Source: Branchiostoma floridae
Lineage: Eukaryota; Chordata; Leptocardii; Amphioxiformes; Branchiostomatidae
Length of the DNA stretch: 64,000 bases
Direction: 5' to 3'
Assembly (NCBI RefSeq): GCF_000003815.2
Contig: NC_049991.1
Span: forward strand, 15,332,202-15,396,201
The position numbers and the translations under genes are program-made. Numbering within the stretch: position 1 is the stretch's first letter; the number at the start of each line of letters is the position of its first letter. This document shows, in pieces, positions 1 to 11,300 of the stretch. The notes below the pieces were generated by a model. The model made no database searches, was not told the origin of the DNA, and worked only from the letters and a program-made list of their open reading frames with translations.

Positions 1-3000
1 GTGTTCCTGTCACCATGTGGGTGGGTAAGGGATTCTTCATGGTTGAAATGGGAAAACAGACGCACAAACTGTAATCCATGGGGGCTTGAAGAGAGTCATC
101 ACTATGATGTATTTGTCAGTCGAAACCCTAAAGTTCAGCCTTGCAGGCATCTATAAAATGAAGACTTTAAGTTATTACGAAGGATTCCTAATCATGCTAA
201 CTTATCAAAGCTTCTTTGAACAAACAATGCATGATATCTGTACATGTACATGGCACTGTATATGTATCATGTACATGGAGAGTTGTTAGCAAATAGAACT
301 TTTGGCCATCTACATGCATAGGAGCATGTTTGGGATAAGTCTACTTAGTCTCTTGAGGAAGAACAATAGACTTGCAAGGGTATTGCTGTTAAGACAATAT
401 TGCTTCAATGTGGCATAACTAAGCCACTAAAGCTCTAGACTTAGTCTTGTAAATTGGCTCTTTTGTACGTGTCAAGAGAAATTAACAGCAATAACCCAGG
501 GGGATGATTTCAATTGATTGATAGGTAGTTCTTTTTTTGTAGAATCATGCTAGCTAGACAGTATAAATGGACCTGATAAATGTCTATAATAACTATAAAA
601 AAGCCTCTCCTGTACACCTTCATTTTCTATTTGATAAACGCTTTGTCTAAGGGCTAAGGAACAGCCAAACTCAAATGACATATGATTCTTTTTGCCAGAT
701 GATGACAGGACCAGAAGGACCATGATTGTGAATACATGACAAATCCATTTTTCAAAATGTCAAAATAACAACACTGCTAGTACCATGTAATAGAAAATGG
801 CAGATGTAACATATACAGCACTGAAGCATACCTTAATCAGATGGCAGAAATGGAGCATGATCTGATCGAAAACCTACCGGTCCTGCTGTTCCAATTACTA
901 TCCAACCTGTGGTGTTTCAGATTAAAGCTGAGGACTTCTCAATGGAAATTACAGGAGGACCCAAGTGGGTAACTTCATTGATTCTCTTACAACATACTCC
1001 CCAAGAAGGTGAACCTTTGCATTTAGAAATCAGGATAAGTGTTGATGGTTGTTCGGTTGAATATGTATGCCTATGGCTTTCCTCTCAGTCAGGGACTGAT
1101 CCTTGTACTATCTGGGTGCTTTGTCTAGTCTTCAATAGGTATTACAAATCTTTCATGCAGAAATGATGGAATACCAAAACTTATAGCATGAGCAAGACAG
1201 CATGCTATGCATTCAAATCAGTGATATATATACACACTGTCAGCCATTGTACCATTGTGCAACAAACTAAGTCAGTGAATCTCAGAGAATCACCTCAAAG
1301 ACATATCCAGTAACACCATTCTCTACCTAATAAAGCTCTGGGACTACCCATGTGCAGAGAGGTGGAAACAAACCCCGACACCCTCAATTGTAACGACTTC
1401 CTTCTTCAAGTTCTTGGATGACAGTAAAAAGAAATCCAATTTGTACAGATTCTCTCCATGAAAGTTAGACAGTCATTTATCATGGCATTTCGGTTATATC
1501 GGTACAAGTGAACTGGAATAACCTACATAAGAATTGACCCTATGCTGTTTGAAGCAAAGGGAATTTGAAATATACGGGTGTAATTATTTGGGCCTGTGCC
1601 AAAAATGCCAAGCATCTACTCTGCTTTCAAAGGTTATCTTCCAACTATGTTTTATGATCTAAAAACCTACAGAAAAACAAAAGTTTGAAGCAAGAAATGC
1701 CAAACATTGTCTTTTTTGCTGTGGCATGTATATCTACATGATCAAATTTAATGCATAAGAATGAATGCAGCTACAAGACTTTTCAAAGACTGTAGATGCA
1801 GAACACAGTGAATGATGATGATATATGAACTTAGCTGTAACAGATATTCATATAATATCCAAAAGATTTTGTGACTTCACCTTCTCATCACAAGTACACT
1901 AATAGAAATTCACAGTGCCCTCTCAACAAAAGCTATTAATAATCAATCTCAAAAGAAACATTTCAGTCTAGTACATAAACAACTGTGTTGTCAATTTCTC
2001 ACTGAGCAGTAGAGATGTTAAGAGGATACTAGAGCAAGGTTAGAGCAGCAGTTACTGCCTATAATTGAGATAAGAAAAATCATAGCAATATAAAATAATA
2101 TGATGTCCCAGCAGCGCACAAGTCATAAAAGCTAGTGTTTTACAGCCTTTAAATTGACGCGGAGCCATCAAAGATATCCAGGTGGGGAGCATCCAACAAG
2201 TAAAACCTTCTCCACATTGATCATATACCATTAGGGTAGTGGAATCAAAATGTGGCACAAGTCAGAGTTCACTATAGCCTCACTGGGTACCATCCGGATA
2301 GTACAATGTAGTTTGCTCTGAGTCTGATGTATATTATATGCTATACACAGTCGCTTCTCTGCTATTCCGTCTGGAAACCTTGACATCCAAATTTTGGACA
2401 AGGGCGCTGATTGGTCCCGACACATCAGAGAATTAATGGGTTCAAGTGCTCACTCGAACAGGCATTCCAACACCCAAAACGCCCTCCGGATCCATCCGCT
2501 TGTGGGAGGGCCTATTGTCATCTAACAGCGCTCTAAAACCCATTCCTTAATTCGCTCATCAACTCGTTAAAAGGTTTCAATGCACAGTACTAGTTCCCCA
2601 AACGGGTAGCAGAAGCACACATAGGAGCAAACTAATAGTACTCATCGACAAGCTAACTTACTTTAAACATCTTTGCTGCAGCAGAAACCTCATGAAATAT
2701 CTCCCATGGCTCTACCACCCATGACTCCATTGCAATAATGACAGGATTTAAGCTTGTTGAATGTTGTACTTTGACCAACTGATGCACTTTTGCATCATTT
2801 GGCAAACAAACTGTGACACTAATCAGGTCTATAGTTAGCTCTGATGGCTAATAATTAATTGATGACCTGATAAGATGACCTGGTCTAAATCTGTCAGTCC
2901 AAATTTCACCCCACTGAGCTAAAGAAAGGAAACGTAAGAATGGCAGCCACTCCAGACCCTAATGTGATTAAGCCCCCAATTGTAAGCTCCTCGCAATTCA

Positions 3001-3082
3001 GTCCCTAGCTGCAAAGAGAGAGTAGTCGGCCCACCAAATAAATTGAACAACACAAGCAAAGTATACCAGTAATATCCATTCT
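1..3082. other. TBC1D16 intron sequence, no exon recognised
   Basis: No splice-bounded segment matching the TBC domain or any other family was found on either strand. The short open frames here are not bounded by convincing splice sites and have no recognisable homology. A weak imperfect inverted repeat sits at about 2428-2556, where an ATTAATGGGTT-like left end matches an AACCCATTCCTTAATT right end; it may be an old MITE. Confidence 0.6.
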
Positions 3083-3136
3083 TTATGGAGGTACATGCAA
3101 GTTTATTCGTAGTGCAATCTCAGTCTCAACACCCAC

Positions 3137-3281
3137 CTTATTAGCCTTGGCCTGAGTACAGTGTCTCCATTCTTCAAACATCTCAGCCAGCCTGTCCAGT
3201 CCTCCATGGTGGAAGTGCAGGATCTTATACTGACTCTCTCTACTGGCAATCACCAGCTGGCCACAGGTACCATCCCCATCA
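3137..3281 (-). CDS. TBC1D16: TBC1D16 Rab-GAP, third coding exon (last one in window)
   Basis: This 145-nt exon lies between a TAG acceptor (3282-3284) and a GTGGGT donor (3136-3131). It encodes GDGTCGQLVIASRESQYKIL followed by HFHHGGLDRLAEMFEEWRHC, which matches human TSGQLVVASRESQYKVFHFHHGGLDKLSDVFQQWKYC. This is the conserved region just before the TBC domain. The next exon (human ...DETCMQFSIRRPKL) is not recognisable between 1 and 3136, so the gene continues beyond the left edge. Part of this exon is duplicated 41 bp upstream in intron 2 (see 3322-3394). Residues covered are about 461-509; the exon ends in phase 0. Confidence 0.95.
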
Positions 3282-3321
3282 CTACAGGAACATAAACAAC
3301 AACAACAACAACAAATATAAA

Positions 3322-3394
3322 CAAACATCTCAGCCAGCCTGTCCAGCCCTCCATGGTGGAAGTGTAGGATCTTATACTGACTCTCTCTACTGGC
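3322..3394 (-). repeat. Partial copy of TBC1D16 exon 3 in intron 2
   Basis: These 73 bp match 3175-3247, the interior of exon 3, at 71 of 73 positions with no gap and an offset of 147 bp. The copy encodes ASRESQYKILHFHHGGLDRL on the minus strand. Because the offset is a multiple of three, the frame runs open from the copy through a (CAA/TTG)n tract and into the real exon. The copy lacks its own splice acceptor in the right phase: using the nearest AG upstream gives an early stop. It is therefore probably a non-functional local duplication. It is bounded on one side by the CAA microsatellite (about 3297-3320) and on the other by an inverted repeat (3417-3517). Confidence 0.9.
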
Positions 3395-3416
3395 CAAATA
3401 CCAATGGACTACACAA

Positions 3417-3517
3417 GCAACTGGATATGAATTTGGAAAGGGTCAGTGTCGTGACTGACAAAAAATAATGAATGTTATGTGAAATGCCTGACCTTTTCCA
3501 AAATCATATCCAGTTGC
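3417..3517. repeat. Inverted repeat / MITE-like hairpin in TBC1D16 intron 2
   Basis: The arms 3417-3446 (begins GCAACTGGATATGAATTTGG) and 3488-3517 are complementary at about 28 of 30 positions, with a loop of about 41 nt. It lies about 20 bp beyond the duplicated exon fragment. It may be a small non-autonomous DNA transposon, but no target-site duplication is clear. Confidence 0.6.
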
Positions 3518-5086
3518 AATAGAATAATAAAAATATTTAATTTTTGCATTAACCTTGCAGTAGTGTACATGTAGGTATGTAAGTTGGAAAGCAGCAATCT
3601 GAGTTTGTGAATGACCAGATGGTCTTATCTAATTTAGTAACTTTCCAATTAATGAGGTAATTTTTCTACTCAAGTACAGGTCAACTATACCTCAGGAAGA
3701 CAACAATATCTTTAAGCTCAGGGTATAAAAACCTGCGGAGCAGAGACCTCTTTCAGTACCATTTTAGACCACAGTTTGGGTTCACCTTTATAGAACCATG
3801 AAACAGCATTTTCCTGGCCTTCACAGACATTTAACTTGATATTGAAGTCTTAATGCTACATGAAGTCTTAATGCTACATGAACTTGTAAGGTATAGCCTA
3901 TTAGTCCAAGCATTATGGGAGGTACAAATTGTGACAAATTAGATGATAAACCTGGCACTCCATTTGCCCACTCAGGAACATCAAATATTGTCCCAATAAT
4001 CTTTTAATCTCACTTAACTTCACCAATCTCTCCTCATTTTCCTTAACAGCACTACAAAGTAACTGTTAACATCTCAGCATAGATTTAATTAGGTATTTTC
4101 CTCATTACAAGCTTGCATTATAGATTCCAAATCACAATGGTCTTCAAGTTGAAGTATAGGACCATTTTCCTTTGTCTGGAAACAGTCTGTATCGACCTAT
4201 CTACCATTATCATAAGTCAAGTAATGTAAGAGCCATTCAGAAGGGGAAACATGACCGTCATGCCCATAGATCGTATCTATAATTGAATGTTTATGGGGTG
4301 TGGTGCCGCATTTCTCAACTTACCCTTGACAGCTTAATAGCTACAGTACGTGTCGGTGATGGGGGCTTTAAGGAACTCATAACGGGTTTTTAATTCCACC
4401 TGACCCACTTTAGGACGGACAGGCGGCAGTTACGTATATTACATGTGATACTGATGACAATACAGGTGCTCAGGGTCCAGGGAATTGCCAGTTAGGAAGA
4501 CTAAGACGGCAAATTTGGAGGCGCTGCCAGCGGCAACTCGCTGGTGTTTGAGCCTCACTTCAGATAACACCTGCAGAGGGCTTAAATCTTTTTAGGGATA
4601 GGGTAGTAATTTTCGCTGTGATGCCCATAGCCAGGATTTTCTGGAGGTGCTTAATTTGTAGATTTCTGGGACAAGCAAGGGCTAAATTACAAACTTGCGA
4701 GGGTGAGTAGGGGGCACAAAAGTCAAAGTTCCTTCCCGTGCCTGATGGCGCATAAGGCGGCGCCTATCTCCGTTTCAGTAGCCCTGAGCCACACAACTTT
4801 GTGCAATCACTACAGTGGGTGGCTAGTCCACTGGTAGTGGTGTGTGTTCAAGCCCAAACTTAGAGAGAACCAGAATGAGAGTAGTTGGCTACGGGTCAAA
4901 TAAGAAGTTGACTTACAATTTCATGCCAGGGTGCATGTCTTTCCTTGGGAGAGTCACCCCTCCCATGACATACTCCAGTCTTTTCTTACAATTATCTCCC
5001 AGAGAATTACTTCAGTCAATACCCACAGACATCATAACAAACACATCATCATCATCATTATCATGACATACAAGAACAAACATTAC
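3518..5086. other. TBC1D16 intron 2, remainder
   Basis: This is AT-rich intronic sequence between coding exons 2 and 3. A short direct repeat (GAAGTCTTAATGCTACAT twice in tandem) occurs at about 3844-3880. Nothing coding is recognised. Confidence 0.6.
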
Positions 5087-5090
5087 TCAC

Positions 5091-6303
5091 TTGAAGAACA
5101 ACCTGAGTGACCTCATTTGACCCAGATCTGCCGAGAAGACACCACACAGTTGTTCCCGCGCCGTGCCTGGTCCCTTCAACCCCGCCGCTTCAACGTAGCT
5201 GACAGAATTCTCCGGGAAGGTCAGGTTATAGGTCACGACGAGGCCCTCTGGGTTGGAGTCCGACAGCGATCTCTCCAGCCTATTCTGTATCTCAATGCTC
5301 TCGGCACCAGTTGGGGAGGTCGCGTGTTGGGAGCTTGTTGGGGAGGGGGGACAGGAGTCGCCATCTTGGGTCGTGTCCGTGTCAGTGCTGGAGGTCGAGC
5401 TGGAGTCGGACATCCTCCGATGGATGTGACCGTTTCCCGGAGACTCCAGCTCCTCGTCAACGTCTGTGTCGCACAGCTCCTTGTTCGCGTGAACCACCGT
5501 ATAATCCGGCATCTTCTTTTTCGGGGACGGCCATGGGCTATTCCCCGCACTGGTGTCGTCGGAGCTGACACTGGAATTGTCAAAGTCCGTCTGGAGGGCT
5601 TGTCTTACATGCTTGGAGAGTTGCCATGGTAACAGTTTGGCACCTTTACTACCGGCCTGAGAATCCCCTTTGATCTGCTGCTCGTCTCTCAGCCCCTGTT
5701 CATAGTCATTCCTGGCTATCAGCAAAGCTAACTGAGTTTCTGTGGTGATACTTTCGCTGTCCGAGGACATGCTGATGTCTCCTGCTGTTGTCTTAGCGTC
5801 AGCATCAACAGGACTCTGATTCTTGGAGGAGATTGCACTATCTACAGACTTGTGGCTCAGCCTTCTGCTACCTGAAGCAGCACAGGTGTCAGACTGGGAC
5901 ATCACGGAAGGCTCTAATCCGACAGTTTGCCCCAAGATCTTCTCGTAAAACTGTTGATGCTGCTCGGACATTGCACTACTGTGTTTGCTGACGGTGTCGT
6001 CAGCGTACCCTGAATCTGAGCAGCTACGGTCGAGGCTCAGGCTAGAGGAGTTCTTTGTTCCCGACTCAAGGTCGACATCCGCGTGTTCCAGCAATCTGTG
6101 GGACGCCACCATGTCAGAGCTTCCTGGAATGTCATGTGAGAATTTCCTGGGAGGGGGGGCAGGCTTGTCTCCCGGGGGGGAGCCTGTACTGGGGGTGGAG
6201 GGAGCAGAGCTGGGCTTCCTCTGCAGGGTGGTATTGGGGATCCATGTGAGGATGAGGGTGGAACCCAGGACTTCGTCATCTTGAGCACGGATTGTCAGGT
6301 ACC
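5091..6303 (-). CDS. TBC1D16: TBC1D16 Rab-GAP, large second coding exon
   Basis: This 1,213-nt exon (residues about 57-460) starts after a CAG acceptor at 6304-6306 with Y-L-T-I-R-A-Q-D-D-E-V-L-G-S-T-L-I-L-T-W, which aligns with the human block ending MLGATLILAWVPN. It ends with EQLCGVFSADLGQMRSLRLF, against human EQICGVFRVDLGHMRSLRLF, at a GTGAGT donor (5090-5085). The roughly 320 residues between these conserved ends are Ser/Thr/Asp-rich, of low complexity and probably disordered, and clearly longer than the human counterpart. They contain short acidic and SP/SPKK-like stretches that could be phosphorylation targets (inference). Several open frames on the opposite strand over this exon are GC-rich shadows. 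The exon ends in phase 2 and joins exon 3 as FF-N-DGDGTCGQLV. Confidence 0.95.
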
Positions 6304-7193
6304 CTGGAAAGGCAATAGAAGAAATAAAGATTAGAAAAGTTCTGCAATGTGGGAGCGTATTTTTCTCTTCACTGCAGCAAACAGCACATTTAGACTACAG
6401 CTACTATGCTGTATATCAACTGGAGAGGCAGGTAGATGATTTGGATGTTACAATAACTGCATGTTTTATCCATGATTACATAGACAATGTAGCAAGAGTG
6501 CCACATCCAGAGTGTCGTATATTCTACAAAGAGAAAGTCTCTGCTGTGTGATGAAAACCTAACTTTGTAATATCTGATTCAGCAGATGCCTTTATGTAGA
6601 CACAGTTATCAAACTTTCAATGCAAACTTCCAGCAGCAAGGCTCATATATAAGACTTCCTATTACATTGTATATCTGCAACCACTGCTTTGCAAACCAAC
6701 AAAAATCTACCAAGAGAAGTCTTTTGTACCCTGCAGGAGGGATTTCCAAGATACCATTTCCCCCACTCAAGGTGTAACAATTACGTATGGCTCATTTCTT
6801 TGACTTATTTCTTAAACTGATACAAGATTACCCAAATCAGTACTGATTTAGGACTCATACCATTTCCCTGCAAACATTCAGCATCAATACAGAGCAGCAG
6901 ACATAGGCGTCCACCTGGCATCCGTATATTAAGCTTATTAGCTGTGGTACACAATAGAATTATCTGTCTCCCTTTCTACAGTACCCAGCGTTTGTCCAGG
7001 GCATTTATCTCAGGGTAATTCCAGTCTGTCATCTAAACCTTATAGGAACATCAGGCGTGAATTTATCTGTGACAAATGTCGTTGACGACCTGTCGATGCG
7101 GTATTGTACGTACGGCAGACATCGAGTCTGGCTGGTAAGCCTTCGGGAGGAGGAGGAAGTGGCTCCCGGTCGTTTGCGTCATTAATTCCTTTT

Positions 7194-7683
7194 AGAGATC
7201 CTCGCTTCAAGCTTACTCAATGTCACTTACGTGAGAGAGGTGCAAATATCAGCAAGTTTTGCTACAGCTCTAAACACGCAGACTACTATACATCTTGAAA
7301 TGTTTTATTGTCTCGCTTTTTGCAGTGACCTGTCCATTACAGATCCATTACTTAGAGATTCTCGCGTCAAGCTTACTCACTGTCACTTACGTGAGAGAGG
7401 TGCAAATATCAGCAAGTTTTGTTACAGCTCTGAACACGCAGACTACTATACATCTTGAAATGCTTTATTGTCTCGCTTTTTGCAGTGACCTGTCCATTAC
7501 AGATCCATTATTCAGAGATTCTCACGTCAAACTTACTCACTGTTACCTACGTGAGAGAGGTGCAAATATCAGCGAGTTTTGTTACAGCTCTAAGCACGGC
7601 AGACGACTATACGTCTTGAAATGTTTGCAGTGGTTTTATTCTATCAGTTTGCGCAGTGACCTGTCTATCACAGATCTATTATC
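7194..7683. repeat. Three-copy 160-bp tandem array in TBC1D16 intron 1
   Basis: Copies begin at AGAGATYCTC motifs at 7194, 7354 and 7514, an exact 160-bp period. Each contains CGTGAGAGAGGTGCAAATAT and a TTGCAGTGACCTGTCCATTA segment. Copies 1 and 2 are nearly identical; copy 3 has more substitutions and a small insertion. Long open frames across the array are a by-product of the repeat, not genes. Confidence 0.9.
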
Positions 7684-10600
7684 GGCATGAATATAAAGCA
7701 TATCCAATATCTTACTACTGGACTTAAAAACGCAGAAGAAACCTCCTTCCCCTATACCTCAATATCAATTCCTTACGAAAGTAAATGAATTCACAGTAAC
7801 TTAATGAAAGCATTTTAATATGTAAGGCAGAGAAAACCATAAGATTTGAAAGTTGAAAGCAGAGTGGTCAGCTCAAAGTGCTAAATTCTAAGTGCTATCT
7901 AACATACAAATGCATATGATAAAGGTTGCAGAATACATGTAAGTGGATGCTCATGACTTACTGTGAATAAAACATTATACACCAACTTAAAGCCTACTCA
8001 TTATACACACTGTATCTATAACGCTCCTGGCAACCTTAAGTACCAGTATTCCTTTGAGATGTCCAATGTATAGAATCATGTACAAAATGTACATAATGAT
8101 AAGAATTGCATAGGAGGTGGATACCTGTGACTACTACTGTGATTTAAAACCAATTATTAGAGTGATGATTTTTCTCACTGTCATGATGATGATGTTGATT
8201 AGAGTAATGAGAATTGAAACCTGTCATCAGTTCTAGGTTAGTTCATCCTCAGTGAGGAGACAGGAGACACCAGTCTCTTTAGGTCCATACATGCAAGTCC
8301 CTTTTGATCAAGACTGAGCCAAGTTCATCATCCTGAAGTCCTACATCCTCCTCTTACATCTATAATAATCAGACTCTTTGGACTTCATTCATTTCTTAAT
8401 CTTAAATCTGTTCATTATATCCATAACGCTTCTGGCAACTGGGATCTAGGTCTGTCTTGGAGCTAGACCCTCAATTAACATTTATTTCCCATGTGACGCC
8501 TGTCCAATTTAGATCTATCTTAATTCATGCGGCTTCATTTCTTTCTTACCCTCTAGAGGTATGGTTGGTTCTTTAGCTCCAGTTTACTTAATTGAAGTCC
8601 ATATTCAATCTCAGGTAGTCATCAAGGCTTCGGGATAATCCAACCCACTTGCATTTCCCTGGAAATACTTATCTACAGAAACCCAGTATATCTATAATAT
8701 TCTTTGCTTGGCTGAGTTGAAAAGCATCCCTTAGGGTATCTCAAAGTAACAGATATATATTTTTATTAAATCCATTTTAATAGCAAAAGCAAAGTTGTAA
8801 GTAACATTTACATATTCTAAACCCTAAGACACCTGATTAGATCATCATCATTATCGTGGAAATCATTATGGAAATGCCTTGCAGCTGCATTCAGTCTTTC
8901 TTCATCGTACTCCATTGCATACATGTCTTGCATCTTGCAAGCTCCCTAGGCTCTACTTGGACTTTCTTGTATGATGTAGGAGGCCATTGCCCTACACATG
9001 TATGCCTCAGGTCTCCTTTCATGAGCATCAGAGTTTGAGCAAATTGACACAATGTCTTCCTTTGTGTCTAATGAATCCATATATATGAAACAAACATGAA
9101 TGAGTCCCCCCTACATGTACAAATGTACTAAGGTTAGATGACTTTATGTCATATCTGGGCCATGATAATGTTTGACATGGGTGTTCCAGACCAGGTGATA
9201 ATTTTCCTATCACAGGCTTCTTAGTTGTATCACACAGGCTTCCACTGATTAAATAGAACGCACTCCACACACTCTACTACAAGTTCAAGCGAACACACTC
9301 TACTACAAGTTCTTTTGTTCGAATTTTTCTCTTAGACTAATATTATTGATGTTCTTACAGAATAAAGTTGTTGGCGCAGGTTGAAACAATGTGTCAAATT
9401 TTATCCTTTTCATGAGTAGTTTGGCAATTACATCAGTATTTTCCGATCTGGGTATGACAAGTAAAATACAACACAATTTTCGTTGCCTACCAGTCTGCTG
9501 GAAGCATTTAGTGTATTCCTCCCACACTAGACTACACTGTAGTGGCAACTCCGCCAACACAGTAACAACTTGTCAGTCTCTCCTAGGAAACACAATTACC
9601 AACGTACCGCAACACCTGATTCCATGATACCGAGGCAATTACTACAGGCTCTGCTCTACATCTCGTTTTAAAATGGGACAAACATTCAGCTGCGCCCAAG
9701 GCGAGAAGGCATCACTAACAATACCAGGGACTCCTCTAGGATTCTAATATTAGAAGCCGTGAGCAGTTTTGTCTGCAGTTCAGAAAGAAATGCTGGGCTC
9801 TACAAGATGCTCTACAAGTTATACTACAGCCGGATGAAGACTTGATCATTGCCATACACACATTTTGTAACTTGAATGATTTGTAGCTCTAGAGTTTTCA
9901 TGTTATTACCAAATACCACTGTGACAACAATTTTTCAATCCCTTCTTCAGTTACACCATTACTGTACTCTTTCAAAATCTCAAACAACATTGGCTGCTGC
10001 ACTTCAAAAAAGCATGTAGGGGGCCCAAACAACTGACTCACAAAAATCACAAGACATGACACTGGGAAGTTCTACTGTAGTGAAAGTTGCTAGGAGGCTC
10101 ATTATCAAACTTCACCTTTGTTTTTCCCCCATCCCTCCACGTACCAACTTCCAAGTATAAAAAAAAGATCTATCTTTGGCTTCTCAAGTTATGCTAGAAA
10201 CAAATTAAGTCACATACCAGAAACATAAGCTTCCTGAGGGTTCAAAATGCCAGGAAATGCAGCCCGATGATGTCCTTGATTAATATCTCGACTCGACCAA
10301 AATGAATAATAATGATATGTCCACTCTAACTAAATCATTTTCTGTCATGCGATTTACTTCACTTTTTTCTACAAAGTTTGTATCTTACATCTCCCACTTC
10401 TAATATAACTAAAAGGATTCGAGACTTCAACAAACTCCTCTGAAGTGATTACGTACAGCCAGGAGCAGTGATCTCACCATAATCTATTGCACGGTGCTCG
10501 AAAAGTCCATCTCCCTGCCCTAGTCTACAAATTTTACTCTTATTCGCCGGAGGGACTATGACTTGGCATATTGCAGTGACATCAGGGCATATGCCATCTG

Positions 10601-10849
10601 CTTTATTGCCACTTAAGTTTTGATTGCCTTTGGGAAGTCCTCCGTCCATAGCAGGCCATTTGGTGCTGCCATCCATCCACTGAAGATGTAATAGATCTAC
10701 TTCTAAGTGCATCTCTGGCTCAATATAACTGGAGACATTACTAACTTTTTATGCTTAAAGATATACTGTGTGGTGTGGAGATGTTCTGCATCAAAAACTT
10801 ATAATGTATTATAAACTGCAAAGATACTAGATATCATGCAAAATCACAT
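7684..10849. other. TBC1D16 intron 1, no coding signal
   Basis: This is AT-rich intronic DNA with simple local duplications, such as CACACTCTACTACAAGTTC twice at 9266-9313. An uninterrupted minus-strand frame at 10449-10712 is somewhat GC-richer, but it is not bounded by convincing splice sites and I do not recognise it. Confidence 0.55.
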
Positions 10850-10953
10850 NNNNNNNNNNNNNNNNNNNNNNNNNNNNNNNNNNNNNNNNNNNNNNNNNNN
10901 NNNNNNNNNNNNNNNNNNNNNNNNNNNNNNNNNNNNNNNNNNNNNNNNNNNNN
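10850..10953. other. Assembly gap (104 N)
   Basis: A run of 104 N lies immediately left of a telomere-like tract and minisatellite. Tandem repeats are a likely cause of the break. Confidence 1.
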
Positions 10954-11004
10954 GGGGGATGTTGGATGCTTAAGCCACTTTATAATATGATCAGACCAGC
11001 TTGC

Positions 11005-11072
11005 CCCAACACCCTGGTCAACTCCACCCTAACCCTGACCCTAACCCTAGTTGAGTTGACCAGGGTGTTGGG
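11005..11072. repeat. Interstitial telomere-like tract inside an inverted repeat
   Basis: Positions 11027-11050 read as four CCCTAA-like units (CCCTAA, CCCTGA, CCCTAA, CCCTAG). They are flanked by inverted arms: CCAACACCCTGGTCAACT on the left and its complement AGTTGACCAGGGTGTTGG on the right. The arms match the unit of the adjoining minisatellite, so the tract is the loop of a hairpin where the minisatellite changes orientation. Confidence 0.8.
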
Positions 11073-11300
11073 CTAAGTTGACTGAGGTGTTGGGTTAAGT
11101 TGACCAGGGTGTTGGGTCAAGTTGACCAGGTGTTGGTCAAGTTGACCAGGGTGTTGGGTCAAGTTGACCAGGGTGTTAGGCTGATTTGACAAGGGTGTTA
11201 TTGGGCTGAGTTGACGCATAAGGGTGTTTGGTTGAGTTGACAAGGGTGTTAGGCTTGACCAGGGTGTTGGGCCGAGTTGACAGGGCTGAGTTGGTAAAGG
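11051..11300. repeat. GTTGACCAGGGTGTTGG minisatellite
   Basis: Roughly a dozen degenerate 18-23 bp units of the form AAGTTGACCAGGGTGTTGGG run in tandem. A single related pair of units occurs at about 53897-53945 in ECI1 intron 2, so the unit is dispersed in the genome. Open frames on both strands here are repeat artefacts. Confidence 0.9.

Noticed and set aside
5117-5632. 171-codon open frame on the plus strand
   Set aside because: It is antisense to the TBC1D16 large exon and has no splice context or homology; open frames are expected opposite GC-rich coding sequence.
5620-5633. Perfect RFX X-box palindrome GTTGCCATGGTAAC
   Set aside because: It lies inside a coding exon and is explained by the codons for the peptide LLPWQLS, far from any promoter.
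7231-7690. Overlapping open frames with repeated peptides
   Set aside because: They are produced by the 160-bp tandem array and have no start context, splice sites or homology.
10449-10712. Uninterrupted 87-codon minus-strand frame in TBC1D16 intron 1
   Set aside because: I do not recognise it, it has no clear exon borders, and frames of this length occur by chance. It might be a decayed transposon fragment.
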